From Planctomycetota bacterium (GTDB taxonomy: Bacteria > Planctomycetota > UBA1135): DNA of 64,000 bases. This document shows, piece by piece, positions 17,045 to 25,720 of the stretch. Every line of letters starts with the position of its first letter. Positions within the stretch are counted from its first letter, which is position 1. The notes under the pieces were generated by a model. The model worked only from the letters and a program-made list of their open reading frames with translations, ran no database searches and was not told where the DNA came from. The DNA is taken from contig JAAESM010000042.1 in the NCBI GenBank assembly GCA_024229395.1, positions 62,001-126,000 of the forward strand. The letters run 5' to 3'. Both the position numbers and the translations under genes were made by a program.

Positions 17045-18643
17045 ATGAATCCCACTACTAAGAAAATTGCCGCAACCTTGTTCGGCGCCGCCTTCTTGGT
17101 TTCTTCTAATTTCGCGCAAAGCGAAGCACCTGTAGTGACGACTCCCGCAGCAGATCGCTGCGTCGAGTGTCATGAAAAGGAGACTCCGGGCATCGTTGAC
17201 CATTGGCGTGGTAGTACCCACTCCACCCAAGACGTCACCTGTATCGATTGCCACCAGGCAAAGAAAACCGATGCAGATGCTTGGGACCACGAAGGTAGCC
17301 TCATTGCCACGATTGTGACCCCTCGCGATTGCGCGGAGTGCCACGAAGACGAAGCCGATGAGTTCCTCCACTCTCACCACGCTAAGGCTGGCCGCATCCT
17401 GCACTCGCTGGATAACCGTCTCGCCGAGGTTGCCGAAGGTAACCGCGTGCCTTTCAACCCTCACGGCATCACTCCAGGCCGTGAAGATTTCGGTATGGTC
17501 AACGGTCTTGCTTCCGCGCAAAGCGGTTGCTGGCAGTGCCACGGTTCCAAAGTTGCCCTCGAAGGCATCGACGGCACCCACGTCACGGTCGACCAACTGG
17601 CTCCAGATGCAGACGGCACCCCAACCAACGCAGCTGCCGTAGCGAACATCAAGCATGATGCCGCTGGTAAGCCTGTGTTCGTTGCAGGTACTTGGCCAAA
17701 CACCGGTATCGGCCGAAAGAACTTCGACGGCACCGATGGCTCTTGCACCGCATGTCACAGCCGCCACGACTTCTCAGCACGTCGTTCTCGTCAGCCTGAG
17801 AACTGTGGTAAGTGTCACCTCGGTCCTGACCACCCCCAAAAGGAGGTCTACGAGGAGTCTAAGCACGGTATCGCTTACCGCGATATGAAAGAGCACATGA
17901 ACCTCGACGCAGTCGAATGGGTTCTTGGTGTGGACTACAACGCTGCTCCAACTTGTGCATCCTGCCACATGTCAGGTAACAAGAACAACGGTGGCACCAT
18001 CACGCACGACCCAGGTCGCCGTATCTCCTGGAACAACCGCCCACCTGCCTCGATCGTGATGGACACGGTTAAGGGTGCTGTCATTAAGGAAGCAGATCCT
18101 GCCAAGCGCCGTCAAATCATTGAGGCTGCTGGTGACGATTTTGATTCCTGGCAAGCCAAGCGAAACCGCATGAAGGACGCCTGTCACAACTGCCACTCGC
18201 CTGGCTACGTGAACGGTTTCTACACCCAGTACGACGAGTTCATCAACAACTACAACCAGAAGTTTGCCAAGCCTGGCTTGAAGCTGATGGGTGCATTGAA
18301 GACTCACAAGGTGCGTACTGGCCCAATGTTCGATGAAGAGATCGAATGGATCTGGTTCTACATCTGGCACCACGAGGGTCGTCGCGGCCGTCACGGTGCA
18401 TCGATGATGGCTCCGGACTACTCACACTGGCACGGCATGTATGAAGTTGCTGACCGCTGGTACAACGAGTTCATGCCGCTCGCACTGGAAATGTGTGATG
18501 AGGCAGAGCATCACGGCAACAAAGAAGGCGCCGATGCTGTTCGCGAGCTCATCGCCGACATCAAGGCACGCCCAGAACATCAGTGGGCAGATGTCGAGAA
18601 GAACAAAATCAAAGCTGGTCAGAAGTTCGACTTCGATAAGTAG
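17045..18643 (+). CDS. Octaheme c-type cytochrome, hydroxylamine oxidoreductase (HAO) family
   Basis: 532 residues with an N-terminal signal peptide. Eight CxxCH heme motifs are visible in order: CVECH, CIDCH, CAECH, CWQCH, CTACH, CGKCH, CASCH and CHNCH. Number and spacing fit the HAO/octaheme nitrite reductase family, and CGKCHLGPDH followed by ESKHG matches the segment carrying the Asp-His pair of the HAO active site. The C-terminal region with WHGMYEVADRWYNEF contains Tyr residues near where HAO's heme-crosslinking Tyr sits, but whether that exact Tyr is present needs an alignment. It acts in the periplasm, oxidising hydroxylamine or hydrazine or reducing nitrite/hydroxylamine. No partner cytochrome gene is adjacent; remnants of nap genes follow. 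Confidence 0.9.
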   Translation: MNPTTKKIAATLFGAAFLVSSNFAQSEAPVVTTPAADRCVECHEKETPGIVDHWRGSTHSTQDVTCIDCHQAKKTDADAWDHEGSLIATIVTPRDCAECHEDEADEFLHSHHAKAGRILHSLDNRLAEVAEGNRVPFNPHGITPGREDFGMVNGLASAQSGCWQCHGSKVALEGIDGTHVTVDQLAPDADGTPTNAAAVANIKHDAAGKPVFVAGTWPNTGIGRKNFDGTDGSCTACHSRHDFSARRSRQPENCGKCHLGPDHPQKEVYEESKHGIAYRDMKEHMNLDAVEWVLGVDYNAAPTCASCHMSGNKNNGGTITHDPGRRISWNNRPPASIVMDTVKGAVIKEADPAKRRQIIEAAGDDFDSWQAKRNRMKDACHNCHSPGYVNGFYTQYDEFINNYNQKFAKPGLKLMGALKTHKVRTGPMFDEEIEWIWFYIWHHEGRRGRHGASMMAPDYSHWHGMYEVADRWYNEFMPLALEMCDEAEHHGNKEGADAVRELIADIKARPEHQWADVEKNKIKAGQKFDFDK

Positions 18644-18654
18644 AGATAAGAAGG

Positions 18655-18906
18655 ATGGATGACACCTTGGTAGAGATCTTGGCGCGAGTCGATTACGACT
18701 CTAATCCAGACCTGTGTCGAGATCTCGGCCAGATAGAAGGTGTAAGCACATTTGAAGTGGGCGACTCCGGAAAGCTTGGGCTTCTGCTGGAAGCCGAATC
18801 TACCGAAGCCGCCCACCACATCCTCAAGGATGAAATTGAGTAGATGGCCGGAATACTCGCCGCCTGGACTGTTTATTCTCACTTTGGCGAAGAGTTCTCT
18901 GTCTGA
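18655..18906 (+). pseudogene. napD-like chaperone gene interrupted by an in-frame TAG
   Basis: The frame reads 62 codons with NapD-like sequence (LVEILARVDYDSNP, IEGVSTFEVGDSGKLGLLLE), then a TAG at 18841-18843, then continues in the same frame as MAGILAAWTVYSHFGEEF before a TGA at 18904. The post-stop part matches the conserved NapD ending GVLxAxLVYxH, and the total of about 83 codons is the normal NapD length. NapD binds the Tat signal of the nitrate reductase NapA. The gene is therefore full-length except for one nonsense codon. It may be a pseudogene, a sequencing error or read-through; next to the following wreck, decay is most likely. Confidence 0.75.
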
Positions 18907-18916
18907 GAAACACATC

Positions 18917-19232
18917 ATGGAAACGGATCTCCTTCCGACCGTTGACCGCCGCTTATTCCTGAAAGCCGCAGCGGTCTCGGCAGTCATGTCGGCTGCCACG
19001 TGGGCTAATGAGCCCGACCATCTGTGGCGCATCCAAGATCGGCGCGGTCAGTGACACGCCAATGATGTGTGGCAGATGTACTCGCGAGTGTAGTATGGGA
19101 ATCCAAGTGATGGAACAATTCGTTCACGATGACCACAAAGCCATTCTTGATCCAGAATGTACCCGCTGTGGTGATTGCGTGGATATTTACCCGCAGGAAC
19201 GCCTATGTGAAGGCGTCTCAATCCCTGTATGA
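18917..19232 (+). pseudogene. Decayed nap remnant: Tat signal joined out of frame to a polyferredoxin C-terminus
   Basis: An ATG at 18917 opens a Tat signal (DRRLFLKAAAVSAVMSAATWA), as expected for NapA or NapG after napD, but the frame stops at 19054. An overlapping +1 frame continues to 19232 with CGRCTRECSMGI and CTRCGDCVDIYPQ, resembling the two 4Fe-4S sites at the end of NapH-type polyferredoxins. The final Cys of the second site is Tyr, so that cluster would be incomplete. No molybdopterin domain or membrane part remains. The best reading is that a deletion fused the start of napA to the end of napH. It overlaps the next gene by ATGA. Confidence 0.65.
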
Positions 19233-20011
19233 CGATACCGTTCAGCCCCAAGCAACGTATGTTAAGACTCTTGAAGATGCTGGCCATCGGCTATGTGGCC
19301 ATTTGCGTGTTGCTGTTCATTTTCCAACGCAAGTTGATCTACTTTCCGGTGGAAGATAGTGGTGCGGCACCGGGTGCAAGTGCCTTCAGTGAATTGGAGG
19401 ATCACACCTTGCGTGGTTGGGTGCTGAACCCTGCAGCCAAGAACGCAATCCTTTATTACGGCGGCAACGGCGAGGCCATCGAAGGCAATCTATCTAGCTT
19501 CCAAAACCTATGGCCCAACCATGCGATCTTCCTGTTCGCCTATCGCGGTTACGGTGGCAGCGAAGGTTCGCCCAGCGAAGAAGGCTTGTATGAAGATGCA
19601 CTTGCCATCTTCGATAAGGCCAACGAGAAGTTCGACAAGGTCAGTCTGGTCGGGCGTAGCCTTGGCAGCGGAGTGGCCACTTATGTAGCAGCGAATCGCA
19701 AGGCACATAAGTTGATCTTGATCACTCCTTTCGACAGCATCACTGCGATTGCTCAGCAGCAGTATCCGATTCTGCCAGTGAAGTATCTGTTGCTCGATCG
19801 CTACGATTCCCTCGGTCGCGTCCCCGAAATCGATGAGAAGACGCTCATCGTGATGGCCGAGAAGGACCAGATTGTGCCGCGCAAGAACAGCGACCGGTTG
19901 GCGTCGGCGTTCAAAAAGGAACAACTAGAAGTGGTGATAGTTCCGGGGGCAGGCCACAACGACATCAGCTACTACAAGCCATTTCATGCAGCTTTGAAGG
20001 CTTTCCTGTAG
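19229..20011 (+). CDS. Membrane-anchored alpha/beta hydrolase (BEM46/ABHD13-like)
   Basis: 260 residues. One N-terminal membrane segment (YVAICVLLFIFQ) is followed by the family's KLIYFPVED motif. The hydrolase core shows FAYRGYGGSEG, the nucleophile elbow VGRSLGSG, LIVMAEKDQIVP with the probable acid, and VPGAGHND with the catalytic His. These proteins are serine hydrolases facing the periplasm or cytoplasm; substrates are generally unknown. The ATG overlaps the stop of the nap remnant. An alternative start at 19259 (MLRLLKML) would remove a polar N-terminus. Confidence 0.88.
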   Translation: MTIPFSPKQRMLRLLKMLAIGYVAICVLLFIFQRKLIYFPVEDSGAAPGASAFSELEDHTLRGWVLNPAAKNAILYYGGNGEAIEGNLSSFQNLWPNHAIFLFAYRGYGGSEGSPSEEGLYEDALAIFDKANEKFDKVSLVGRSLGSGVATYVAANRKAHKLILITPFDSITAIAQQQYPILPVKYLLLDRYDSLGRVPEIDEKTLIVMAEKDQIVPRKNSDRLASAFKKEQLEVVIVPGAGHNDISYYKPFHAALKAFL

Positions 20012-20060
20012 ACTGAATGGAATAAAAGCAGATTCGAGTTAATTCGGGTCCGCAATCATA

Positions 20061-20639
20061 ATGGAATTCCTCTCAGCCCTCTGGTTGCCGATCCTGTTGT
20101 CGGCAGTTTTCGTTTTCCTTGCAAGTTCGGTCCTGCACATGGTGTTCAAATACCATCAGAAGGGTTGCAACGAATTGCAGTCCGAGGATGGTGTGCGCAG
20201 TGCCCTGCAGACCAGCAAGCCTTCGCCCGGTTTCTACCCGATCCCATATTGCGAGATGAAGGATATGGCGTCGCCGGAAATGCAGAAGAAATACGACGAG
20301 GGCCCAGTGGCTTATCTCACGGTGTTGCCTAATGGCATGCCGTCGATGGGGAAGGCACTCGGACAATGGTTCGCGCTCACTTTGGTGATCGGCATCTTCG
20401 TTGGCTATATCGCCAATCTGGCGTTGGACCCTGGCGCCGATTTCATGATGGTCTTCCGCGTGACCGGCACCATTGCCACCTTGGCTTATTGCGTCGGCAC
20501 CATTCAGGACTCGATCTGGATGGGACAACCGTGGAGTTCCTGCAAGAACTTCCTGTTTGACGGTCTGGTCTACGGTTGCATGACGGCGCTCGCCTTCGCG
20601 TGGATGTGGCCAAGCGCTGCAAGCCTGCCAACCGTGTAG
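20061..20639 (+). CDS. Conserved membrane protein of unknown function
   Basis: 192 residues. One N-terminal span (LWLPILLSAVFVFLASSVLHMV), a soluble region of about 70 residues with PGFYPIPYCEMKDMASPEMQ, then three spans after residue ~105. The loop-plus-four-spans layout looks like a conserved hypothetical membrane protein, but I cannot name a function. It has its own start 49 bp after the hydrolase gene and could be co-transcribed with it. Confidence 0.75.
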   Translation: MEFLSALWLPILLSAVFVFLASSVLHMVFKYHQKGCNELQSEDGVRSALQTSKPSPGFYPIPYCEMKDMASPEMQKKYDEGPVAYLTVLPNGMPSMGKALGQWFALTLVIGIFVGYIANLALDPGADFMMVFRVTGTIATLAYCVGTIQDSIWMGQPWSSCKNFLFDGLVYGCMTALAFAWMWPSAASLPTV

Positions 20640-20716
20640 GTGTACTGAGTTCGCCGCTCAAGGTGAACTTGTGCCGCTGCCTTTTGTGAGTGGCGCACCG
20701 CTAGAATAGGCGGGCA

Positions 20717-21313
20717 ATGTCTGAAGCCCAAACCCTGCCCGCCATCACCACTTCCCGCTTGGTCCTGCGCATGCTGACCGCGGATGACCGGGACAGCGTC
20801 TATCGCGTCTTCAGCGATCCCGATGTCATGCGTTTCTGGAGTTGCGAGCCCTACACCGACAAGGCGCAGGCCGCTGAGCTGATCACTCAATGCGAAAAGG
20901 GCTTTGAGAATCGCGAGTTCTTCCAGTGGGGGATCGCCAACGCCGAAGACGACAAGATTATCGGCACTTGCACCTTGTTCGCCTTGGATAAGAAGAACCT
21001 GCGTGCCGAAGTCGGATTCGCGTTAGCTCGCTCCTATTGGGGCAAGGGCTACATGCACGAGACCCTCGAGGCCTTATTCGCCTTCGCCTTCGAGCCGCTT
21101 GGTATGCACCGCATTGAGGCCGACGTGGATCCACGCAACGAACGTTGCATCGCCACCTTGGAGAAGGTCGGATTCCAACGCGAAGGCTTCATGCGCGAGC
21201 GTTGGCTCGTCGGTGGTGAACGCCAGGACTCGGTGTTCTACGGCCTGCTCCATTCCGATTGGCTTGCTGCGGCACCGGAGCCGGAAGAAGTAGAAGAGCC
21301 TGAAGCTGAGTAG
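20717..21313 (+). CDS. GNAT family N-acetyltransferase (RimJ/RimL type)
   Basis: 198 residues. TTSRLVLRMLTADD and VFSDPDVMRFW are the N-terminal signature of RimJ/RimL-like acetyltransferases, and ARSYWGKGYMHETLEAL is the acetyl-CoA binding motif (R/QxxGxG/A-like). MHRIEADVDPRNERCIATLEKVGFQREG completes the core. It acetylates an amino group, possibly on a protein N-terminus. The acidic tail (EPEEVEEPEAE) is not part of the family fold. Confidence 0.92.
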   Translation: MSEAQTLPAITTSRLVLRMLTADDRDSVYRVFSDPDVMRFWSCEPYTDKAQAAELITQCEKGFENREFFQWGIANAEDDKIIGTCTLFALDKKNLRAEVGFALARSYWGKGYMHETLEALFAFAFEPLGMHRIEADVDPRNERCIATLEKVGFQREGFMRERWLVGGERQDSVFYGLLHSDWLAAAPEPEEVEEPEAE

Positions 21314-21324
21314 CCTTTGCGGTA

Positions 21325-22215
21325 TTAGACCAAGGTTTGCGGCAGTAGGCCGACGCTACTGAGAAATTTGCGGCTGCTGGCCAAGGCCATCTTGTGAATG
21401 CCGGCGGTGGGGCCGTGCTCCAATGCTTGGCGACTGACCTCTTCCGCGTTCTCAATGCCAGCGGCTTCGTATAGGCTTGGTGAGCAGAAGCTGCGCATCA
21501 AAAGGTCTGGAATCTGGTTGAGGAATTCCGCCAAGCGCGCGAGCTCCAGTTCAGCCTCTTCAGGGCCGAGTTCTTCTTCGAGTTCCGCCACGCAGTTCAG
21601 CAGTGCGGCACGATCGAAAGACATATGGCGCGCCTCTTCCACCGAATGCAAGTGGTTGATCCTGCGCACAATCGGGTGCAGGCTCATGTCGCGCGCAAGG
21701 CGACGGTTGTAGATATCCAAGACGCTCTCGACCAGGAAGGCCATAGACAAGAAGACCAGTCGCGCGGTGCGTTTATTAGACATGTCGCTGAACTGCGGCA
21801 AGTAGTCTTCCAGCATGCCAGCGCAATAGCGATCGCAGAAACTCTTGAACCAGAAACTATGACGATGCTCCTCGTGGGTGAAGACATCGAGGTAGTCGGC
21901 GATTGGAGTGCCTTCGAAAGACTCACGTACGCCACCAAGCCCTTGAATCAACTTCTGTTCACTGTGATAGGAGATTGAGAACAGGTTGCGCAGTTCCTGC
22001 AGGCGCAATTGTTGCAGGGTCTTCAAATCCAACGAAGCGATGACCGGCGTGTCTTTGAGCGAATCCAAATCATCAGACCAAACGCAGTCTTTGGTGAAAT
22101 CAAGGCGACTGGGCCAGGCTAGTCGACCATTGGCAATCTTCTCTCCACGGTGCGAAATGTCGCTTAACTTAGCGACAATAGCAACCATATCGGGAGGGGA
22201 GGGCACGCGTGTCAT
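21325..22215 (-). CDS. AurF-like diiron oxygenase family protein
   Basis: 296 residues, mostly helical. Diiron ligands are suggested by FTHEEHRHSFWFKSF around residue 120 and SVEEARHMSFDR around residue 200, the ExxH/EExRH pairs typical of the AurF (p-aminobenzoate N-oxygenase) superfamily, with LVESVLDIYNRR between them. AurF oxidises arylamines to nitro compounds, but most family members are uncharacterised. The gene converges with the acetyltransferase (11 bp) and diverges from the GH38-like gene. No biosynthetic cluster is nearby, so substrate cannot be guessed. Confidence 0.8.
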   Translation of the reverse strand: MTRVPSPPDMVAIVAKLSDISHRGEKIANGRLAWPSRLDFTKDCVWSDDLDSLKDTPVIASLDLKTLQQLRLQELRNLFSISYHSEQKLIQGLGGVRESFEGTPIADYLDVFTHEEHRHSFWFKSFCDRYCAGMLEDYLPQFSDMSNKRTARLVFLSMAFLVESVLDIYNRRLARDMSLHPIVRRINHLHSVEEARHMSFDRAALLNCVAELEEELGPEEAELELARLAEFLNQIPDLLMRSFCSPSLYEAAGIENAEEVSRQALEHGPTAGIHKMALASSRKFLSSVGLLPQTLV

Positions 22216-22355
22216 GAGTTCTCTAGAGTACTTTATGAACGGTTTACTTTGGCTTTGGCGTGAGCAGCATTAAATCTAAATTCGATTTATTTCTTCACAG
22301 AGTCACTCCTCAAAGCGACATAGGCCGATGAAAGCCGACGTCATACTGAGAACCC

Positions 22356-23588
22356 ATGCTGGCAATCTCCCTGCCCCTTGCTTTGCTTGCTCCGGGAGCG
22401 CTTCCGCAGCAGGAAGACTCCAGCGATTGGTATAGCGGTTATGCCGCCGACAATTTCGGCGACGTCATCAGTTACGCATCGGCTTTGCCGGAGGCCACCA
22501 CCGCACTCTTGGTGCGCTCGATGGATGCCAAGCATTCCATCGCCTGGAAGACGGCGCCGGTGCCCGCTTTCTGTTGGCGTAGTTACCGTTTGGAGTTGTT
22601 GGAGCAAGACAAGCCTGCTACCCCCAATCAGGAGCAGCGGGGTTTGGGGAACGAGTTCTATTCCTTGACGGTCGATGCGAGCAGTGGCGTGGAGTCGCTC
22701 AAGTTCATTTCAAGCTACAACGGCCCCTTGTGGAGCAACATCGTCGTGCGTGGCGCATCCGAAATGGGGCCTGGAGTGCACGGCACCGAGATCGAGATTC
22801 GCCTTTATCACGCCGAGAAGAAGGTCGAGTTTCGCTATCGCTTGCGCAAGCGTCGCGAGGTCGAACCCGAGAATCTGTATGCCGCTTTCCCTTTTGATCT
22901 GCCGCAATCGCACATGGCTTATGAGACGACCGGCGGTATTGCGAACCCGGAATCGGATCTGCTGCCGCGCACCTCTTCGGATTGGCAAGCCGCACAGCGC
23001 TTCATCACCATCGCCAACGATAAAGCGCAAGTCACACTCAGTAGTTCCGAGATCCTGATACACCATTTGGGTGACTTCAATATGGGCAAATTTCAGGAGC
23101 GCCCGGTCATCGACAAGCCACATGTCTATTCGTGGTTGTTGAACAACTATTGGGTCACCAATTTCCTGGCTAGTCAGGAAGGCGAACTTGCATGGAGCCA
23201 AGCGATTACGTCGGGGCCGCGCGACCAGGCTAAGAATGTTGCATCTACGGCATCACAGTTCGGCTGGAATCATCAAATGCCCATGCTCACACGTGTCTTG
23301 CCACCGAGCCGCACGAATAGGCCTTTGCCTGTGCCAAGTTCCTTACTTTCCCTCACCGGCGCCGACGTCATCCTGGTCAGCGCGCGTTTGGTCGATGAAA
23401 ATCAGCTGTTGCTGCAACTACGCGAGACCGCAGGCGTGAGCAGTGAGCTGCAGATCCTCGATGCGAATGACGACGCGATGAAGGTGCAACTTGCCGATGC
23501 TCTTGGGCAGCCGCTGGCCGGGCATGGGGCAGGCACCTCTGCAGCAGTCGGCGCTCTTGCGGTGGTGCATCTGCTGATTCAGCAGTAA
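22356..23588 (+). CDS. Exported protein resembling only the C-terminal domains of GH38 alpha-mannosidase
   Basis: 410 residues with an N-terminal signal peptide (LALLAPGALPQQ). The middle resembles the beta-sandwich that follows the catalytic barrel in GH38 enzymes: FYSLTVDASSGVESLKF, VEFRYRLRKRREVEPENLYAAFPF, and SWLLNNYWVTNF, the last corresponding to the family's W-x-x-N-N-x-W-x-T-N-F segment. The N-terminal catalytic barrel with its metal-binding His/Asp is missing, and nothing upstream encodes it. It could be a glycan-binding derivative or a subunit. The C-terminus ends in a hydrophobic stretch. GH38 kinship is judged from motifs only. Confidence 0.6.
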   Translation: MLAISLPLALLAPGALPQQEDSSDWYSGYAADNFGDVISYASALPEATTALLVRSMDAKHSIAWKTAPVPAFCWRSYRLELLEQDKPATPNQEQRGLGNEFYSLTVDASSGVESLKFISSYNGPLWSNIVVRGASEMGPGVHGTEIEIRLYHAEKKVEFRYRLRKRREVEPENLYAAFPFDLPQSHMAYETTGGIANPESDLLPRTSSDWQAAQRFITIANDKAQVTLSSSEILIHHLGDFNMGKFQERPVIDKPHVYSWLLNNYWVTNFLASQEGELAWSQAITSGPRDQAKNVASTASQFGWNHQMPMLTRVLPPSRTNRPLPVPSSLLSLTGADVILVSARLVDENQLLLQLRETAGVSSELQILDANDDAMKVQLADALGQPLAGHGAGTSAAVGALAVVHLLIQQ

Positions 23589-23597
23589 TCGATTCCC

Positions 23598-23633
23598 TCG
23601 GTTGGCTTTGAGGCGCTGGTTCCTCATTGCCAA
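23598..23633. other. Stem-loop between convergent genes
   Basis: GGTTGGC and GCCAACC flank an inner TGAGG/CCTCA pairing, giving a long hairpin exactly between the stops of the GH38-like gene and uup. There is no T tract on either side, so it may act as a weak bidirectional terminator. Confidence 0.45.
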
Positions 23634-23650
23634 CCCGCGAGCTTACTGTC

Positions 23651-25612
23651 CTAAGCGAACTCGCCGAGCTCGGCCCAGCGTTCCATATCGGCATCCAATG
23701 CGGTCGCTAGTGCATCGCGCTCGGTCTGCAACTTGCGCGCGATTTCGGAATCCCCTTGATAGGTCTCAGGCGCGACCAACTCGGCATCCAAGGTCGCTAA
23801 GTGCTCTTCGCTCTCGGCGATCCGCACCTCCAACTCTTCGAACTCATTCTTCTCCTTGAAAGTCAGCTTGCGCGCCTTCGTCTTGGCGGGGGCTCCAGCA
23901 GTACTACTTTTTGCAATGACCGGCCGTTTGCTTTCCGACGTCGCTGCCTTTGGTGCCATATTCAAGGTCTCGGCGGTGGCCTTGCCGCTTTCGGATTCCA
24001 GCTTGGCGGCACGTTCCAGCAAGGAGCTGATATTGCCGGTGTGCAGGAAGACCTTGCCGCTGCCATCCAGATAAAGGATGTGCGTGGCCACGCGATCGAG
24101 GAACCAGCGGTCGTGACTGACGGTGATCGACACGCCAGGGAATGCGCACAAGGCCTCTTCCAAGGCGCGCAAAGTTGCCAAGTCCAAGTCGTTGGTCGGT
24201 TCGTCGAGGATCAGCACGTTGCAATCCTGCAGCAGCAACTTGGCCAACAATACGCGACCACGTTCTCCGCCAGAAAGCGAACCGACTTTGACGAACTTCT
24301 TGTTGCCAGGGAACAGGAAGCTATCCAGGAAACTGACCACATGTAACTTGCGGTCACCGACCAAGACGGTCTCTGATTTACCGGCCACCTCTTCGGCGAC
24401 AGTCGCTTCCGGGTCAAGGTCCTCGCGTTTTTGTTCGATCGAACCGAACTTGACGGTCTCGCCGATGACGATCTCGCCAGCGTCGGGGTCCAACTGTCCA
24501 AGCAATAACTTCAGCAAGGTGGTTTTGCCGGCACCATTGGGACCGACCACACCCAAGCGCATGCCTGGTTGCAGTTCTACTTCAAGACCCTCGATGATCG
24601 ATTGATCGCCGTAGGAGAAGCTCACGTCAGTAACGTTGACCACCTTGGTGCCCAAGCGTGGCCCAGGCGGGATCTTCATCTCTAACTCACTTGGTAGCAC
24701 CAGTGCTGGTGCATCAGAAAGTTCATGGAAACGATCGATGCGTGCCTTCGCTTTGGTGGCGCGGGCCAGAACTCCAGCGCGCATCCACGCAGTTTCACGC
24801 TTCAACAAGCGCAAACGCGAATGCTCGCTCTTGGCTTCACCGGCCATACGTTCAGCGCGTTGCTCGACATACTTCACGTAGTTGCCTTCGTATTCGAAGG
24901 TGCGCCCGCGATCGATCTCGACAATGCGGTTGGCCACGCGATCCAACAGGAAACGGTCGTGCGTGACTAACACCAAAGGCACGCGCAAACTTGCCAAGCG
25001 TTTCTCCAGCCACGCAACCACAAAGGCATCGAGGTGGTTAGTCGGTTCATCCAACAACATCACATCGGGCTGGTCGACCAACAAGCGCGCCAAGGCAACA
25101 CGTCGGGCTTCGCCACCGGAAAGTTGACCGCACAGCACATGTGGGTCGGGTAGGCCAACACCATCGATCGCGGCATCGATTTGATAATCGATATCGTGGC
25201 CGCCCATCTCATCGAGCTTATGTTGCAGGTCGGCTTGGCGCGTGGACAAGGTGTCCAAACGCTTTTCAGTCAGCTCCGGATCGGCCAACTCCACGTAGAG
25301 CTCATCGAGTTCCTTAAGCAGACCCTCGCGCCCGCCAAGGCCCGCACGAACCGCATCGTGAATGCTCATGTCGTGGGGGAGTTGCGGCTCCTGCTCCAGG
25401 AAGCCCACGCGCAAACCGCGGCGCATCACGCGCGTGCCTTCATCGGCGACCTCGATTCCAGCCAGCATGCGCAGCAAGGTCGACTTGCCGGCGCCATTGG
25501 GACCAATCAGGCCGATACGGTCTTCGGAGCCAACCACCAAGGACACGTCCTTGAACAGTGGGCGTTTTTCGTCGTAAGCCTTGGCGACGTCGGAGAGGGT
25601 GATGAGGGCCAT
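23651..25612 (-). CDS. uup: ABC-F family ATPase, Uup type
   Basis: 653 residues with no membrane domain and two ATPase modules. The first has GPNGAGKST, LSGGEARRV and VMLLDEPTNHLD; the second has GPNGAGKTT, LSGGERGRV and VLILDEPTNDLD. A linker with the ABC-F P-site tRNA-interaction region lies between them. The C-terminal ~90 residues (EKNEFEELEVRIAESEEHL) form the coiled coil characteristic of Uup, which binds DNA or ribosomes. Role: ribosome-associated translation factor, also linked to precise transposon excision in E. coli. It is a single gene preceded by a hairpin on the same strand. Confidence 0.93.
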   Translation of the reverse strand: MALITLSDVAKAYDEKRPLFKDVSLVVGSEDRIGLIGPNGAGKSTLLRMLAGIEVADEGTRVMRRGLRVGFLEQEPQLPHDMSIHDAVRAGLGGREGLLKELDELYVELADPELTEKRLDTLSTRQADLQHKLDEMGGHDIDYQIDAAIDGVGLPDPHVLCGQLSGGEARRVALARLLVDQPDVMLLDEPTNHLDAFVVAWLEKRLASLRVPLVLVTHDRFLLDRVANRIVEIDRGRTFEYEGNYVKYVEQRAERMAGEAKSEHSRLRLLKRETAWMRAGVLARATKAKARIDRFHELSDAPALVLPSELEMKIPPGPRLGTKVVNVTDVSFSYGDQSIIEGLEVELQPGMRLGVVGPNGAGKTTLLKLLLGQLDPDAGEIVIGETVKFGSIEQKREDLDPEATVAEEVAGKSETVLVGDRKLHVVSFLDSFLFPGNKKFVKVGSLSGGERGRVLLAKLLLQDCNVLILDEPTNDLDLATLRALEEALCAFPGVSITVSHDRWFLDRVATHILYLDGSGKVFLHTGNISSLLERAAKLESESGKATAETLNMAPKAATSESKRPVIAKSSTAGAPAKTKARKLTFKEKNEFEELEVRIAESEEHLATLDAELVAPETYQGDSEIARKLQTERDALATALDADMERWAELGEFA

Positions 25613-25680
25613 GCGCAGGCGGCTGACGACGGGGGAGGGCGTCGAGAGCGGCGCTAATCATAGAGGGGCCTAGGCATGCG

Positions 25681-25720
25681 AAAAAACCATGGGCGTAGTC
25701 TTCATAGACCACGCCCATGG
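25681..25720 (-). terminator. Intrinsic terminator on the minus strand, upstream of uup
   Basis: Reading the minus strand, CCATGGGCGTGGTCT and AGACTACGCCCATGG form a 15-bp stem with one wobble, a 4-nt loop, and then six T. It sits 69 bp upstream of uup and faces uup, with no minus-strand gene to its right, so it must act on a leader or small RNA transcript. Confidence 0.8.
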
